This document shows, piece after piece, positions 23,788 through 33,411 of a DNA stretch of 64,000 nt. The notes below the pieces were generated by a model. That model searched no databases. It saw only the letters and a list, made by a program, of their open reading frames with translations, and had not been told where the DNA came from. Every line of letters starts with the position of its first letter. The first letter of the stretch is position 1. Made by a program: the position numbers and the translations under genes. Origin of the DNA: Polyodon spathula. Lineage: Eukaryota; Chordata; Actinopteri; Acipenseriformes; Polyodontidae. The stretch spans positions 68,306,145-68,370,144 of the forward strand of contig NC_054537.1 in NCBI RefSeq assembly GCF_017654505.1. The letters are read 5' to 3'.

Positions 23788-24003
23788 TTAATTTTCTTTT
23801 TTATTTCTTATATTTGATAGGTGGTTCTGTATTGTTTTATATAATGATGGGCCTGTCTCTCCTAGATATTTTATTTTATTACATTTTATGCAAAATATAC
23901 CATATACAAGGTTGCTATCCTTACATGACGGATTTTTTAAGACTGAATATGTCTTTTCTTTATTTGTGATTTTGCTTTTATCTTTACCAATATATCTGTA
24001 CAC
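23788..24003 (-). pseudogene. GIY-YIG-type endonuclease fragment of a Penelope-like element
   Basis: A 71-codon frame reads CKDSNLVYGIFCIKCNKIKY followed by LGETGPSLYKTIQNHLSNIR. The order VYGI-C-x2-C-x4-YLGETG-L-(R/K)-H-IR is the signature of the Penelope endonuclease, whose usual form is VVYLI-C-C-YVGETG-L-R-H. The two cysteines and GETG are intact; the usual Arg after GETGxxL is changed. In life the domain nicks target DNA for reverse transcription. The frame opens and closes without the rest of the protein, so it is not a working gene. Confidence 0.8.
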
Positions 24004-24299
24004 TTCACATGTGCTTTTACGGGTTGCAATGTCCCTTTATATATATATGTATATATAATTTTTTTTTAGGGTCAAAATGACAGACATAATTCACTAAAAA
24101 GATTTGCCTTACATTTTTTGCTGTGTGATTTTGGTCAGTGGTATGCATCCACACAGTCATTTCATTAAGTGTGTTCAGCCTATTGCAATTGAACTCGGAT
24201 GGAAGTGTTTAATATCAGTTGACCTTGAGAGCAAAAAGTAGCCAAAACGTGCCAAACTTCATGTATTTAAGGAAATGGATTGTAGTATATTTAGGACAC

Positions 24300-25230
24300 A
24301 GCTGTCAAGCACAAATAGTTCACTTCCCTCCAGAGATAAAGCCGACTTTGATTCTTCACTTATGAAAGCAGAGGATTTAGATTACCTCCCTGCTTAATGC
24401 CTTTAATAAACTTTCAACCGATTTTGCCAATTTGAAGCATTTCAGCATTAAATACACAGCAACCCATTTATTTACCCTAGAAGGAAAATATCCATGACCT
24501 TTACACTTGAAATGCGTTGGCTTGCTTCATTAATATTTCCATAGCAGGCGCCTTGGGCAGACATAAACTGGTGATAAATAATGTCTGAATCATTTATAGA
24601 GAGTATTCGTTCCTCACACAATGTGTTAGATGACATGTGCCCATCTCTTCTGTACTGCCTTTGGAGATTTTAATGCTAAATGTATGTGCATATTTTTTCA
24701 TAGCAAGTGATATTAGAATTTCAGTCCATTCCCATACGAAACATGAAAGACTTCAGAGTGCATAATGCTGGCTGAATTATAAAATCCCTCTGGCCTGCAG
24801 TATCAAGGGCCATAATAATGAGTGTACTTAAGTGGTTTGTGTAAATTTTTTTTCTTCTTCTTCTCCTTAATTTTACTGTTCTGTCTTAATGTTTTCCAGA
24901 GACAGCTTTATAAAGCTGTAATGATCATATTGGCTTTATTGCAACAGACAGAAATATTTATCAATTTCAAAAGAATGTGAGATGTTGTATGGTAAAGGAG
25001 CAAGAGACAAAAACAGAATTTCAATTAATTTCTGCCTTCATCTCCTGTGTCTTGTCTTATTGTCCTTTTAGCCTACCCTTCTAGATCAAAGTCTTACCAT
25101 GTTAAGAGATTAAAAAGCATTAGAGGCTCCCTTGGATTTCATTCCTAATGTTTTGTTCTAAATGCAATGTCACCTCCTTTCGCCCTTTATAACAACATAT
25201 TTTATTTCCATGAAATGTTATTGATTCCAA
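24300..25230. other. Candidate conserved non-coding region (best in the window)
   Basis: About 900 bases with no transposon similarity, no coding frame over 60 codons and a texture strongly like vertebrate conserved elements. It contains many ATTA/TAAT cores, GCTTCATTAATATTTCC, and GGCCATAATAATGAGTG. Only a short TTC run at 24850-24863 is low-complexity. The call is by eye; I could not align it to another species. Confidence 0.4.
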
Positions 25231-26100
25231 ACAATGCAGGTTGGATGAAAGGTGATTCTGAAACTTTAGTGACTCCACATGTCCACATTCTGAGTGAAAA
25301 AAGGTAGTCTACTATTGTCCCATACGGTATGTTTGTTGAGCAGGTAAATGTGAAGAGGCTCAAATCAGGGTTAAATCACATTCACAGTGCAATGTGGAGG
25401 AGAACCAACAGCATGTGGCATCCATGTGACACTTGGCCTTCGAATAGACAGAGGTCCACTCATCAGTCTCCAGGGTTGTGAGCTTCATTTTTACCCTGTA
25501 CATTAAAAACTTTAATTAAATACAAAACACAGGCCAGCACATTAACTGTTAACATTTTCTGCTGGTGTTAGTTAATTTATTGGCTAACAGGTTGTGACGA
25601 ATTGCTACTTGTTTAAAATGCAAATCACTCTAATGTAAACAGCTATGTCAGAAATATTTCTTAACCTTCAACAAACAGTATCCTTTGATTCTAATGGGTC
25701 TTGTCAGGTAAGACTAGCAGTGCTATTTGTTAATGGTTTCCCTAACTTTTTTAAAATTAAACAAATTTAATTAGACTTTGTAGAAAGCACTCGTATGACA
25801 CCACAGGAAGCTGAGGGTACATCATTAAGAGCCTCAGTATAGTGATGGTTTAACCACCTCTTTAAAATGAGAAAAGGCTTCTATTAATTATTGTTATCTC
25901 TACTAATTAAGAACAGAACTGATACTATCTATGAGTTAACAAGGCATTGTCAAAATAGAAAATAGAAAAATATAATTTTTCATGTTAGCCAGCAGGGGAT
26001 GGTTGTTTTTTTGTTTTTTGTTTTTTCATATTATAGAGCTGGGTTACTCCTTTATTCCTATCAACAGCATTGTCTCAACTTGTTAGGCACGTCATGGCTT
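25231..26100. other. Intergenic DNA, nothing recognised
   Basis: Mixed sequence with a GTTTTTT run near 26005-26025; no feature supported. Confidence 0.5.
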
Positions 26101-26109
26101 TGGTTTTAA

Positions 26110-26420
26110 CTTTGAATATTAAAATAATCTAACAGGTGTATAAATTGAGGCTAATTTATCAGGAAAATCCAGTCTACATCAAACCCATATTAGTTTTTAT
26201 TCATTTCGTGGAATGTGTTGCTCTCCTCTGGGCTGTATACTTAATCTCTAAAGAGTATTGCATCAATACTCTTTCTTTAACTGAGGGATGTCATAAATTA
26301 TTAAAGAAAAGCAGCTTAAAGGTCAAATGTCACACCAACCATCTGTTTCTTACTTTTAAAATATTAAAATCCGTCAAACGTAGCTTAAGACCCTTAGCTG
26401 AAATATCATATTGATCTACA
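26110..26420. other. Possible conserved non-coding segment
   Basis: A 92-codon open frame (26136-26414, plus) crosses it but has no recognised family, signal peptide or splice sites. The segment has no repeat similarity and several ATTA cores, so it is more likely non-coding. Confidence 0.2.
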
Positions 26421-26972
26421 CTGTAACCTAGGTAACTATATTTAGGTTCATAGGGAAACATATTTATAGAATTCGGTCAGAAATGTATATAAGAATTACA
26501 GATTTTTATTTAGATTATCCATGTTAATTTCAACTTCCCTTGTCTATATTTTTTACATATTCAGCCAAAAAAGGCTGCTCAAAGCAATCAAATTAATGGC
26601 ACCTGGTGAAAATGAATATTAGTTCCCCTGAATATTTATTGTTTGTAGGCTGTTCTCATGTATTACTACAGGTGAGACTGGACCTGTCAGAGGGGACTGG
26701 ATGGTACAAGTTTAGGGTTAGGTTTAGGGAAAGTGGTCTTAAAACTAATGTTTTAGTTGAAAGTATATGGATATAGACTTATATTCAAAGAAAGATGTTA
26801 CAAGAAAATGAGGGGTTATAAATATTCAGAGGGGTAACCAATATTCTTGAACATTGCTTTCTAGGGGAACAAATATTCAGGGGGAAAAATATATTCTCTG
26901 AAGAACTGTCAATAAATATTACTATTATACCATGTATATTTTATTTAATATATCATAAATTATAAAATTTTC

Positions 26973-27003
26973 AATATATATATATATAAGATATATATAT
27001 AAT

Positions 27004-27037
<34 letters not shown>

Positions 27038-27041
27038 CATA
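26973..27041. repeat. (TA)n microsatellite, interrupted
   Basis: TA units with repeated AAT and AAG interruptions. Confidence 0.93.
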
Positions 27042-27059
27042 TCAACACAGTGTTGGTTG

Positions 27060-27537
27060 GCTAAAGGCGCTACAAAAATGTAAAATGTAGTTTTATTTCC
27101 ACAAGGTTTCCTGCTGCTCACAGACAACCTTTATTTAGGTACACCAAAACATCAAAATCAACTTTTATAGAGCAGGAAGAATCTTCCCTTCTGGCATTTA
27201 TTGGTCTGGATGTCATTCACTGGATCATGTTGGAGCAATTATTTTGCGCTGTCATAATGGTATTCTCCAGCCAGCTGCCAATTAATTGGCTGATGGCCCC
27301 TACATTTTTTATAATTAGGGCTTTTGTTTTTCGGTTTTTATTAAATACATTTTTCCATTAATTTTTTTAGAGTTTTATGTAAACGTTTTTGTTTTTTTTC
27401 CCAGGGTTTCACTTTTTACATAATGTATGAAATGATTGTTTTCTGTTACTTTCCAAAATGCTTGGGGTGGATTTTTCTGTCACAATATGCCTTTAAAAAA
27501 CATGATACGCCAAAAAGACCGGTAGTTGTAGTGTTAA
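27060..27537. mobile_element. Possible piggyBac-type MITE (right end recognised)
   Basis: The right tip, read inward from a TTAA at 27534-27537, is CACTACAACTACCGGTCTTT followed by TTGGCGTATC. It begins CACTA like the left tip of the piggyBac-like element at 4890 and shares an ACCGGTC block with it. The preceding 450 bases are T-rich and non-coding. I could not identify the left tip, so the start is arbitrary. Confidence 0.4.
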
Positions 27538-28030
27538 AAATAGTGTTTGGAAGAATACTATTGTGAAGTAAGTGTTATAAAGTGAGCAAGTTTATCACAG
27601 GCAATTGTTAAAGTAACTAAAGATAGCCAGATACAGTGGTTTGTATATAATATTCAATCCATGTTCGATTTTGGGAAACCCATACCAGATTAAAATGCAC
27701 CAACAACATTGCAAACCACCAGAGAAATGTGGAAACTGTACAGCACCATCAATGTCATTTGCTTTTTACGAGTAGACCAAATGCATCTAATTAAGTGTTC
27801 ATTAGCATATCCAACTATTCGCAGAAATCTGACACTACTGTGTTGCAACACATCAAACCCAGTGAGGGGCATACAGTAGGCTTCTAATGCTTAGGTATTG
27901 GGGCTGATTGTATGAAGAAGAAGGGACTAATATAAGGCACTAATAATTAGAGATTTTTTTATTTCATAATTCTTGAATGTAATGAGTAAATCCAAACACA
28001 ATGTATACTGTATACTATAGATTTGGTCAA

Positions 28031-28086
<56 letters not shown>

Positions 28087-28630
28087 CACCTATATTATTT
28101 TAATACATTTTCACACTATGATTAGCAAAATTAATTCTGCTAGAATCTATACAGTAGGCTACGTGTTTTAGTTATTGATAGGTTTGTAGGACGGCAAACA
28201 TCTGTGTACATATGGTGGAATGCCTACATGAGTAGTAGAAGTGAATAGACCTAGACTGAAAGTCAATGTCCCTTTAAATGCTACAAGTGACTAAGCCCAT
28301 ACACAACAGTCATCATCCTGTCATGAGTGACCCTAAAACCTGTCTTCCCTTGTACAAAGTGCGAGCACCTTTTTTGAGTGAAAGGTGTATGCAGCAGAGA
28401 TGAATGTCTCTTTGATAGAAACAAAGTTAAAGTTTTTGCAGGTATCAGGCTTTTAGTGGTTTTGACAGACTCACTGAGAGAAACTGACCAAAGACTGTCA
28501 TGGCTACTGGAAGCAGGCTGATCTTTGGGATACAAATTGAACATTTGTGAAACTGCAACAAATATTGTAATGACTAATGTATTTTAAAAGAATATTAAGT
28601 CAGCAGAAATATTAATCAAATTGTTAAAGC
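27538..28630. other. Intergenic DNA with (TAA)n
   Basis: A (TAA)n tract at 28029-28083 is the only clear feature; short frames have no family resemblance. Confidence 0.5.
28029..28083. repeat. (TAA)n microsatellite
   Basis: About 18 triplets. Confidence 0.95.
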
Positions 28631-28739
28631 ACACTATTCAGATACTCTGTATTTGTCTATGAGAATATTGTAGGACCCCATATTCCTATTTATTCTAGTA
28701 TAACAGTAGAAAAATATTAGTGCACGTGTACGGTCAGAC

Positions 28740-28985
28740 TGACCTGCTGAATGTTCCAAACCTCCCTTATCATCAAAAGCATCTTTTTTCATTAGACTCA
28801 GAGCCTCACACATTATGTCAGGAACAACTGAACTAAATTAGGTTTGTGGTTCTACTATAGTATGGTGTAATGTCCGTTCTCTTCATTATATTATAGAAAT
28901 TAATGAAAACTTGGCAGCCGAAGCAAGCATTTCATTTAAATTAGAAGTGTTGTCTACAGTATTAGCTCTTATTAAGAAGGTAGTG
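28740..28985. other. Possible conserved non-coding segment
   Basis: Repeat-free sequence including AGCATTTCATTTAAATTAGA and GCTCTTATTAAGAAGG. By eye it resembles conserved regulatory DNA; unverified. Confidence 0.2.
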
Positions 28986-29058
28986 ACTTTAATTGGGATG
29001 ATGTTTGTATGCCAAAAATATGGAGACTTTTGTATTACAAAAGAAAAAGCAACTTTTT

Positions 29059-29620
29059 GACAGGGTTCATTTTAGAATGGGGTTTCCCCCTCCGGCCCTG
29101 TACTGTGTTTTGTGTTTGTTTATTTATTATTAATATGTAAATGTCGGTGAATGTCGTGTTTTGTTTGTAAAGTGTATTGTTGTTTTTGTATATGTTTAAA
29201 AATCTTGTGGTAATGTGTAGTAGTCGGCTAGTGCATTGTTAAACTAGCCGGCAGTCACACAATTAATAAACTTGTGCAGATTGTGGCTGAGGGGTAATAG
29301 AATAATTACAAACTAGTTAAACCCCTCGGCCACGTATGTAAACCCTGCAGTTTTCCCTGCTTGGGTGGGTGTACGGAGCGAGAGTACAGGTGAGCGGAGA
29401 AATAGTCATTTAAAGCGATATAGGAACAGTGAAGGCGATCGCCCAGGCTGACCTATATTTGTTATGGTTTATGTTTGTGATTTTGTTTATGTTTAAATAT
29501 TTTATTTATTTTTGTTGAAATAAAACTATTCACGCCCTGTTCTTTGAACGGCAGTACCTGGCTGTCTGTTTTTGTTCCGCCTTCTGGCCTGACATCTCCG
29601 CAACACCATTTCCTGCCACA
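29059..29620 (+). mobile_element. LTR-like repeat, probably a solo LTR
   Basis: The segment ends CCTGCCACA and begins near TGACAGGG, a weak TG...CA pair. A polyadenylation signal AAATAAAA (about 29518-29525) lies roughly 95 bases before the end, as in an LTR. The interior has two strong hairpins (29223-29252 and 29283-29333). GC content is higher than its flanks, and no open reading frame is present. I found no matching target duplication, so the boundaries are approximate. It could also be another kind of high-copy repeat. Confidence 0.5.
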
Positions 29621-30340
29621 GTTACATTTAAAACTAAAAAAGCCACAGTGTTGCATATATTTAATTTTTACTGCAATAATAACCAGATGTACTTATTTAC
29701 AGGGAAACTGTAGAGTTTAAAAGTGAAAGAATTAAAAGTTTGTCTCGGACTGTAGAATTCTGGATGGGCATTAGACATTCAGAAGATAAGGCTTAGTCTT
29801 TGGCACCTCAAAGCAGAGTATTGTTGTTGGTTCTTAAAAGCATGATTTGTATTTGCTGTGTATCAATCTTGAATGATAACCAACGGAAGGTGCTTTAACA
29901 AAGACAGGAGCATGTACCTCATTATATTAAAAAAATTAGGAAGTATGCTTTTTTATTATCTGAAAAGATACCGGTTCGAGGCTCTTGAATCTGGACAAAA
30001 AAATGACTTCATGTAGTGAATTTGGAAGAGCGCTTGCAGTAGAGTTTCATATTAATTAAAAAAAAACTAGCCTTCCAGGTAAACAGGGTGTCTCAAATCT
30101 GCTTGTGCAGGGGATTTTTTTTTAAACAAAGAGAGGTCAGGTTTAGTCCAAGCATGGTACAATTAATATGAGACTATTATATTTAACATGTTCATTAGAA
30201 ACTGTTATTTTAAATGAAAATAACTGAACTGGCCACTGTATGCTTAGTTGTTTTATCTAAAGGCTCAGTGATAAACCCCTACAGTCTTTGTCCAATACTT
30301 TGTTAACACACATTTGTATATGAAGTTAAACTGGCCCATT
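29621..30340. other. Intergenic DNA, nothing recognised
   Basis: AT-rich, short A runs, no coding or repeat signal. Confidence 0.5.
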
Positions 30341-30600
30341 GACAACACACTGAAAAGGGAAGGGAAAGGCTGTTAGGGAAAGGAGGGGTGGAAGATAGTG
30401 AACCATCAGCTCACATTCAATTAATTTTGAAAAGGGAGTCACTGGTATTTTTTAGATATATTGTTCACTTAAAGACAGGAGCTGTCAAAACAGAGCAAAT
30501 AATTAGATTTAATTGGGTCTTCTGATGTATTAAATGGAGAAAAAAAAAACTATAAAAGCAGTGGTAAAACTCCAGTATCACTCAACTTGATCTTACAAGA
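30341..30600. other. Possible conserved non-coding segment
   Basis: Includes CAATTAATTTTGAAAAGGG and AATAATTAGATTTAATTGGG, two clusters of homeodomain-type cores, beside the LTR insertion. Conservation is inferred only. Confidence 0.25.
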
Positions 30601-30653
30601 TGCGTGGTCCATGCTGTGAGGATCTCTGAAAAAGCTGGTTGCTGTTTGGTCAA

Positions 30654-30997
30654 TGTGGCAGGCTGGCGAGTGGATAGAGGCCGAGAGACAGTCTGCAGTT
30701 CAAAAAAAAAAAAAATACTAATTTTATAACATAAATAACACAAAATAAAAGTGCACAATGGCAAAATAAAGGGATTTATTTATTTACCAACAAACACCAA
30801 CCTCCTTCCTCAGCTCCCTCCTCCCAAATGAGAAGCAGAGGCCTCCTTTTATGTCAGGTGGCTGGGCGCTGATTGATCGTTAATTAACCTAATCAACTAA
30901 TCAACCCCAGCCACCTGAACATAATAAACCCAGGCAGGTAGGGGAAATTAACCCCATCCCTGCCAATTTAAAAAAGGCAGAGCTTTGCTCTGCCACA
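30654..30997 (-). mobile_element. 3' LTR of a gag-only retrotransposon
   Basis: The 344-base unit runs from TGTGGCAG (30654) to CTGCCACA (30990-30997), an 8-base perfect inverted terminal pair. Read on the minus strand it starts TGTGGCAGAGCAAAGCTCTG, has a TATA-like ACATAAAAGG (about 30856-30847) and an AAATAAATAAAT polyadenylation region (about 30785-30774). Just before it on the minus strand is a purine-rich GGGGGGAGGTG, the expected polypurine tract, which marks it as the 3' LTR. Its tip can fold as a GGCAGAGC-TTT-GCTCTGCC hairpin (30976-30994). I recall near-identical LTRs from sturgeon sequence. Confidence 0.85.
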
Positions 30998-31012
30998 CAC
31001 CTCCCCCCATGT
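30998..31012 (-). promoter_or_regulatory. Polypurine tract
   Basis: On the minus strand CATGGGGGGAGGTG directly precedes the LTR tip TGTGGCAG. A purine run at this place primes plus-strand DNA synthesis in LTR retroelements. Confidence 0.75.
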
Positions 31013-31163
31013 ACAACGTACACCGGCCGCAATCGGCCAACTCCCCCCCACCCCCCAAGAGTCCAATTATGTTCCTTGGATGGGCTGTTTTGGTGGGTGG
31101 TGGTGGGCGGGGTTGATGTCAGAGCCCCCAAGCCTCCAAGGTAGTACGACGACCCGGCTCCCT

Positions 31164-32075
31164 CTAGTGGCGGAGGAAGCGATGGCGGACTTCGGGAACC
31201 CTAGAAAACAAAAAGGAAACACCAGCAGTCCCAAGCGATGCGGAGCAGCAGGCAACCCCAGGCGATGCGGAGCAGCAGGCAACCCCAGGCGATGCGGATG
31301 CGTCATCCCTGAGCGGTGCAAGGCAGGCATTCTTGGGCGGTGCAAGGCAGGCATCCTTGGGCCATAGCTCCTCCCCCTCTGGCTCTGGGAGCGGCGGCTC
31401 CTCCTCCCCCTCTGGCTCTGGGAGCGGCGGCTCCTCCTCCCCCTCTGGCTCTGGGAGCGGCGGCTCCTCCTCCCTCTCTGGCTCTCGGGAAGGCAGCTCA
31501 CCCCTCTCTGGCTCTCGGGAAGGCGGCTCACCCCTCTCTGGCTCTAGGGAAGGCGACTCACCCCTCTGTATTGGAGTGACTGGGGCATCTCCCATGTCTA
31601 CCGCCAGGTAATTAACCACCATGAGGGCAACCTCTGGGAAGGACGCCGGGTGGTGTTTTTCCTCCCACTGATCCCATCTCTCCCCATCTCGACGCCACAG
31701 CGTGTTGATAACTATGGGGAGATCGTGGACGAGGTCTGCCTCAGGGTGCATCAACCAGTCCCAGATCTACTGGGACGGTGGTGAAGGTGGTGGTGCTGGA
31801 GGTAGTGGGGTGGCCCCTGATGCCCGGGGTGAACACTGCATCTCTTCCTGGTCCTGGTTGTAGGGGCATCCTGCCCAGTTGTGGCCGTCCTCCTCACACC
31901 GGCCACACCAGTTTGCCGGTGGCACATCTGGGCAGGACCGCCAACAATGGTTCTCCTTCCCGCACCAGGGGAAGAGGCTGGCCGGGTCCTCCAGCAGTGG
32001 CTGCAGCAGCTTACATTTCTTCAGCTGCTGCTGCTTTTCCTGCCTTTGCCGCTGTCTGCTCTTCCTTCCCTTTTT
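31164..32075 (-). pseudogene. Retrotransposon Gag-like protein with zinc knuckles and Pro/Glu repeats
   Basis: The minus-strand frame starts within a Lys-rich stretch at about 32075 and reads a Cys-rich WCGKENHCWRSCP, then a perfect CCHC knuckle WCGRCEEDGHNWAGCP (31908-31866), then a Pro-rich linker ending PPSPPSQ. A single TAG follows, after which the same frame continues for 196 codons with WDWLMHPEADLVHD and WDQWEEKHHPASFPEVALM. It then enters tandem repeats: EPERGEPPSR-type units, three EPEGEEEPPLP units, and SPGVACCSA units. Zinc knuckles bind the element's RNA. No protease, RT or integrase is present, and the polypurine tract and LTR follow about 150 bases after the frame ends. The capsid part is not recognised. 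Confidence 0.75.
31227..31570. repeat. Nested in-frame minisatellites inside the gag frame
   Basis: Four arrays adjoin: a 27-bp unit (CGATGCGGAGCAGCAGGC plus nine more bases) about 2.3 times from 31227; a 24-bp GCGGTGCAAGGCAGGCAT-type unit twice (31314-31363); a 33-bp GGCTCTGGGAGCGGCGGCTC-type unit three times from 31381; and a 30-bp GGCTCTCGGGAAGGCGGCTC-type unit three times to about 31570. All unit lengths are multiples of three, so the frame is kept. Plus-strand open frames across this region are shadows. Confidence 0.9.
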
Positions 32076-32089
32076 TTTTTTTTTACAAA

Positions 32090-32880
32090 AAATTAATTAT
32101 CCCAAAAATATAGTATGTGATAACCATACCTGTATACTTGAAGTATTAATGCTGTTAAACCTGTAAAGGTACTGGAATCACCTAGATTGCCTATTAGCAG
32201 GGATCCAAAGCTTGCAACCACTTGATCCACTATTAAGCATTTAATAAACAGAAGGAGCACTGTTACTGTTCTGATTCATTAAAACTCAAATTAAATGTGA
32301 TTTTCTTGATTATTAAAAGTTGTCTGGATACGTTGCAAGCCCAATGCACGAACAATCCACCACAGGAGTCCAAAACATCTCTCCAAAACATCTCTGTCCT
32401 CCTTAAATGTCTCCTCTGAGTGTGACAGTCCTATAACTCTATTACAGTATACACTGCTTTATTATTAATATGCAAGGTAAGAATCAAGCTATATTTGTTT
32501 TGTAATCATACCAACTTTAATTTAGTCCATTGTCAATTTCATTGATTACAAGTCAAAAAGAGATCAGTGAAGATTTGCCAAAAATAAAAGTAAATCCTAT
32601 CTTGTGAATAGAACACAAGGCCTACACCTAATTCAAATGTTCAAAAATCTAAACAAAAAAATAATAATAAAAATACACAGACAATAACTATACTGTTTTA
32701 AAATGTGTATGAATTTGACAGATTCTCCAAAGAAAACATTACAGAAACTGCAAATAGAAAAGCACTACTATTTGTTTTTAATAAATAGACTCACCTACAA
32801 CACATGTAGGCATAGGTGATATTATGGGAGGGGGGGTGCATCTAAATATGTTCAAAGGGTAATGCTGCAAACATTATAAC
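32090..32880. other. Intergenic DNA, nothing recognised
   Basis: AT-rich sequence between the gag-only element and the next LTR. No 5' LTR of the gag-only element was found here. Confidence 0.55.
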
Positions 32881-32883
32881 TAC

Positions 32884-33411
32884 TGTGGTAAAGTGTGGGG
32901 TAATTCCTGATGGGCAGTATGTCAGGATGCAAATTCTGCGAAGCAACTATCCTTTATAAAATATGTATATGGTTATGGTTACAAGGAAATGTAGTCCACA
33001 TGGTTTTAAAATGATGGACATTAATTTTTAAAAAACTGCATTTTCCCAGGATGCATTGAGCTGCAGGATAAGTGCTGCTTAACAATCAGGGGATAATGCT
33101 TGGCACCTGCAGCTTGTTAACCAAGTGATTATATAAGGCAGTCTCTAGCCTCATTCTGGTTGGGGAGTTTGAGGAGTGAGAGCTGTGAGTATTGTGTTTT
33201 GGTGAATTGTGCGTGAAATAGTTTCTGGCTGATGACAAAGAAAGGATTATTGACTTCTGCTTGTATGAACACTTCCTTTGTGTACCGACCTGTTTTGCTT
33301 GTGACCCCAATAATGAACTGTGCCACCTTAAAGATGTACTTCTCCCCTACAACACGAGAAAGGTCCTGGAAAAGTAACAATAGTTGCCCAAGCAATTGGA
33401 GCTTTGTAACA
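32884..33411 (+). mobile_element. Putative 5' LTR of a Gmr1-like retrotransposon
   Basis: Runs from TGTGGTAAAGTGTGGGG to GAGCTTTGTAACA, with TG...CA tips. A TATA box ATTATATAAGG lies at 33128-33138, followed by a promoter-like CTCTAGCCTCATTCTGG. Immediately after the LTR comes TATGGTGGAAAATGC, which resembles the primer-binding-site region of gypsy elements (usually a TGG-T/GGG start). A coding region in the same orientation begins within about 300 bases. A matching 3' LTR is absent from the window. Confidence 0.6.
33128..33138 (+). promoter_or_regulatory. TATA box within the LTR
   Basis: ATTATATAAGG placed about 285 bases before the LTR end, a suitable position for LTR-driven transcription. 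Confidence 0.5.

Larger units (their letters stand above)
23140..24010 (-). mobile_element. Penelope-like retroelement remnant
   Basis: On the minus strand a GIY-YIG-type endonuclease segment (see separate entry) is followed by about 250 bases of decayed 3' coding sequence. Then comes a terminal block (23545-23480) with CCTTGACAAAGGTATGTTAA, a second piece ACATACCAAAATGTTTGG, and AGCTGGCTTTTTGAGCTAAA. A similar block in the same orientation sits at 23210-23148 (CTTGAGAAAGATATGTACAA, then CAGCTGGCTCTTTGAGCTAA). Such repeated terminal blocks fit the pseudo-LTRs of Penelope-like elements. Two (TA)n tracts separate them. No reverse-transcriptase core is recognisable, so the element is a fragment. 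Confidence 0.75.

Noticed and set aside
26136..26414. 92-codon frame as a membrane protein
   Set aside because: Hydrophobic by AT-rich composition; no start context, homolog or splice support.
31316..31611. Plus-strand Ser/Gly- and Pro/Ala-repeat proteins
   Set aside because: They are antisense or shifted readings of the minus-strand gag repeats; the zinc knuckles fix the true strand.
31778..32166. Plus-strand frames of 71-111 codons
   Set aside because: Shadows of the minus-strand CCHC region.
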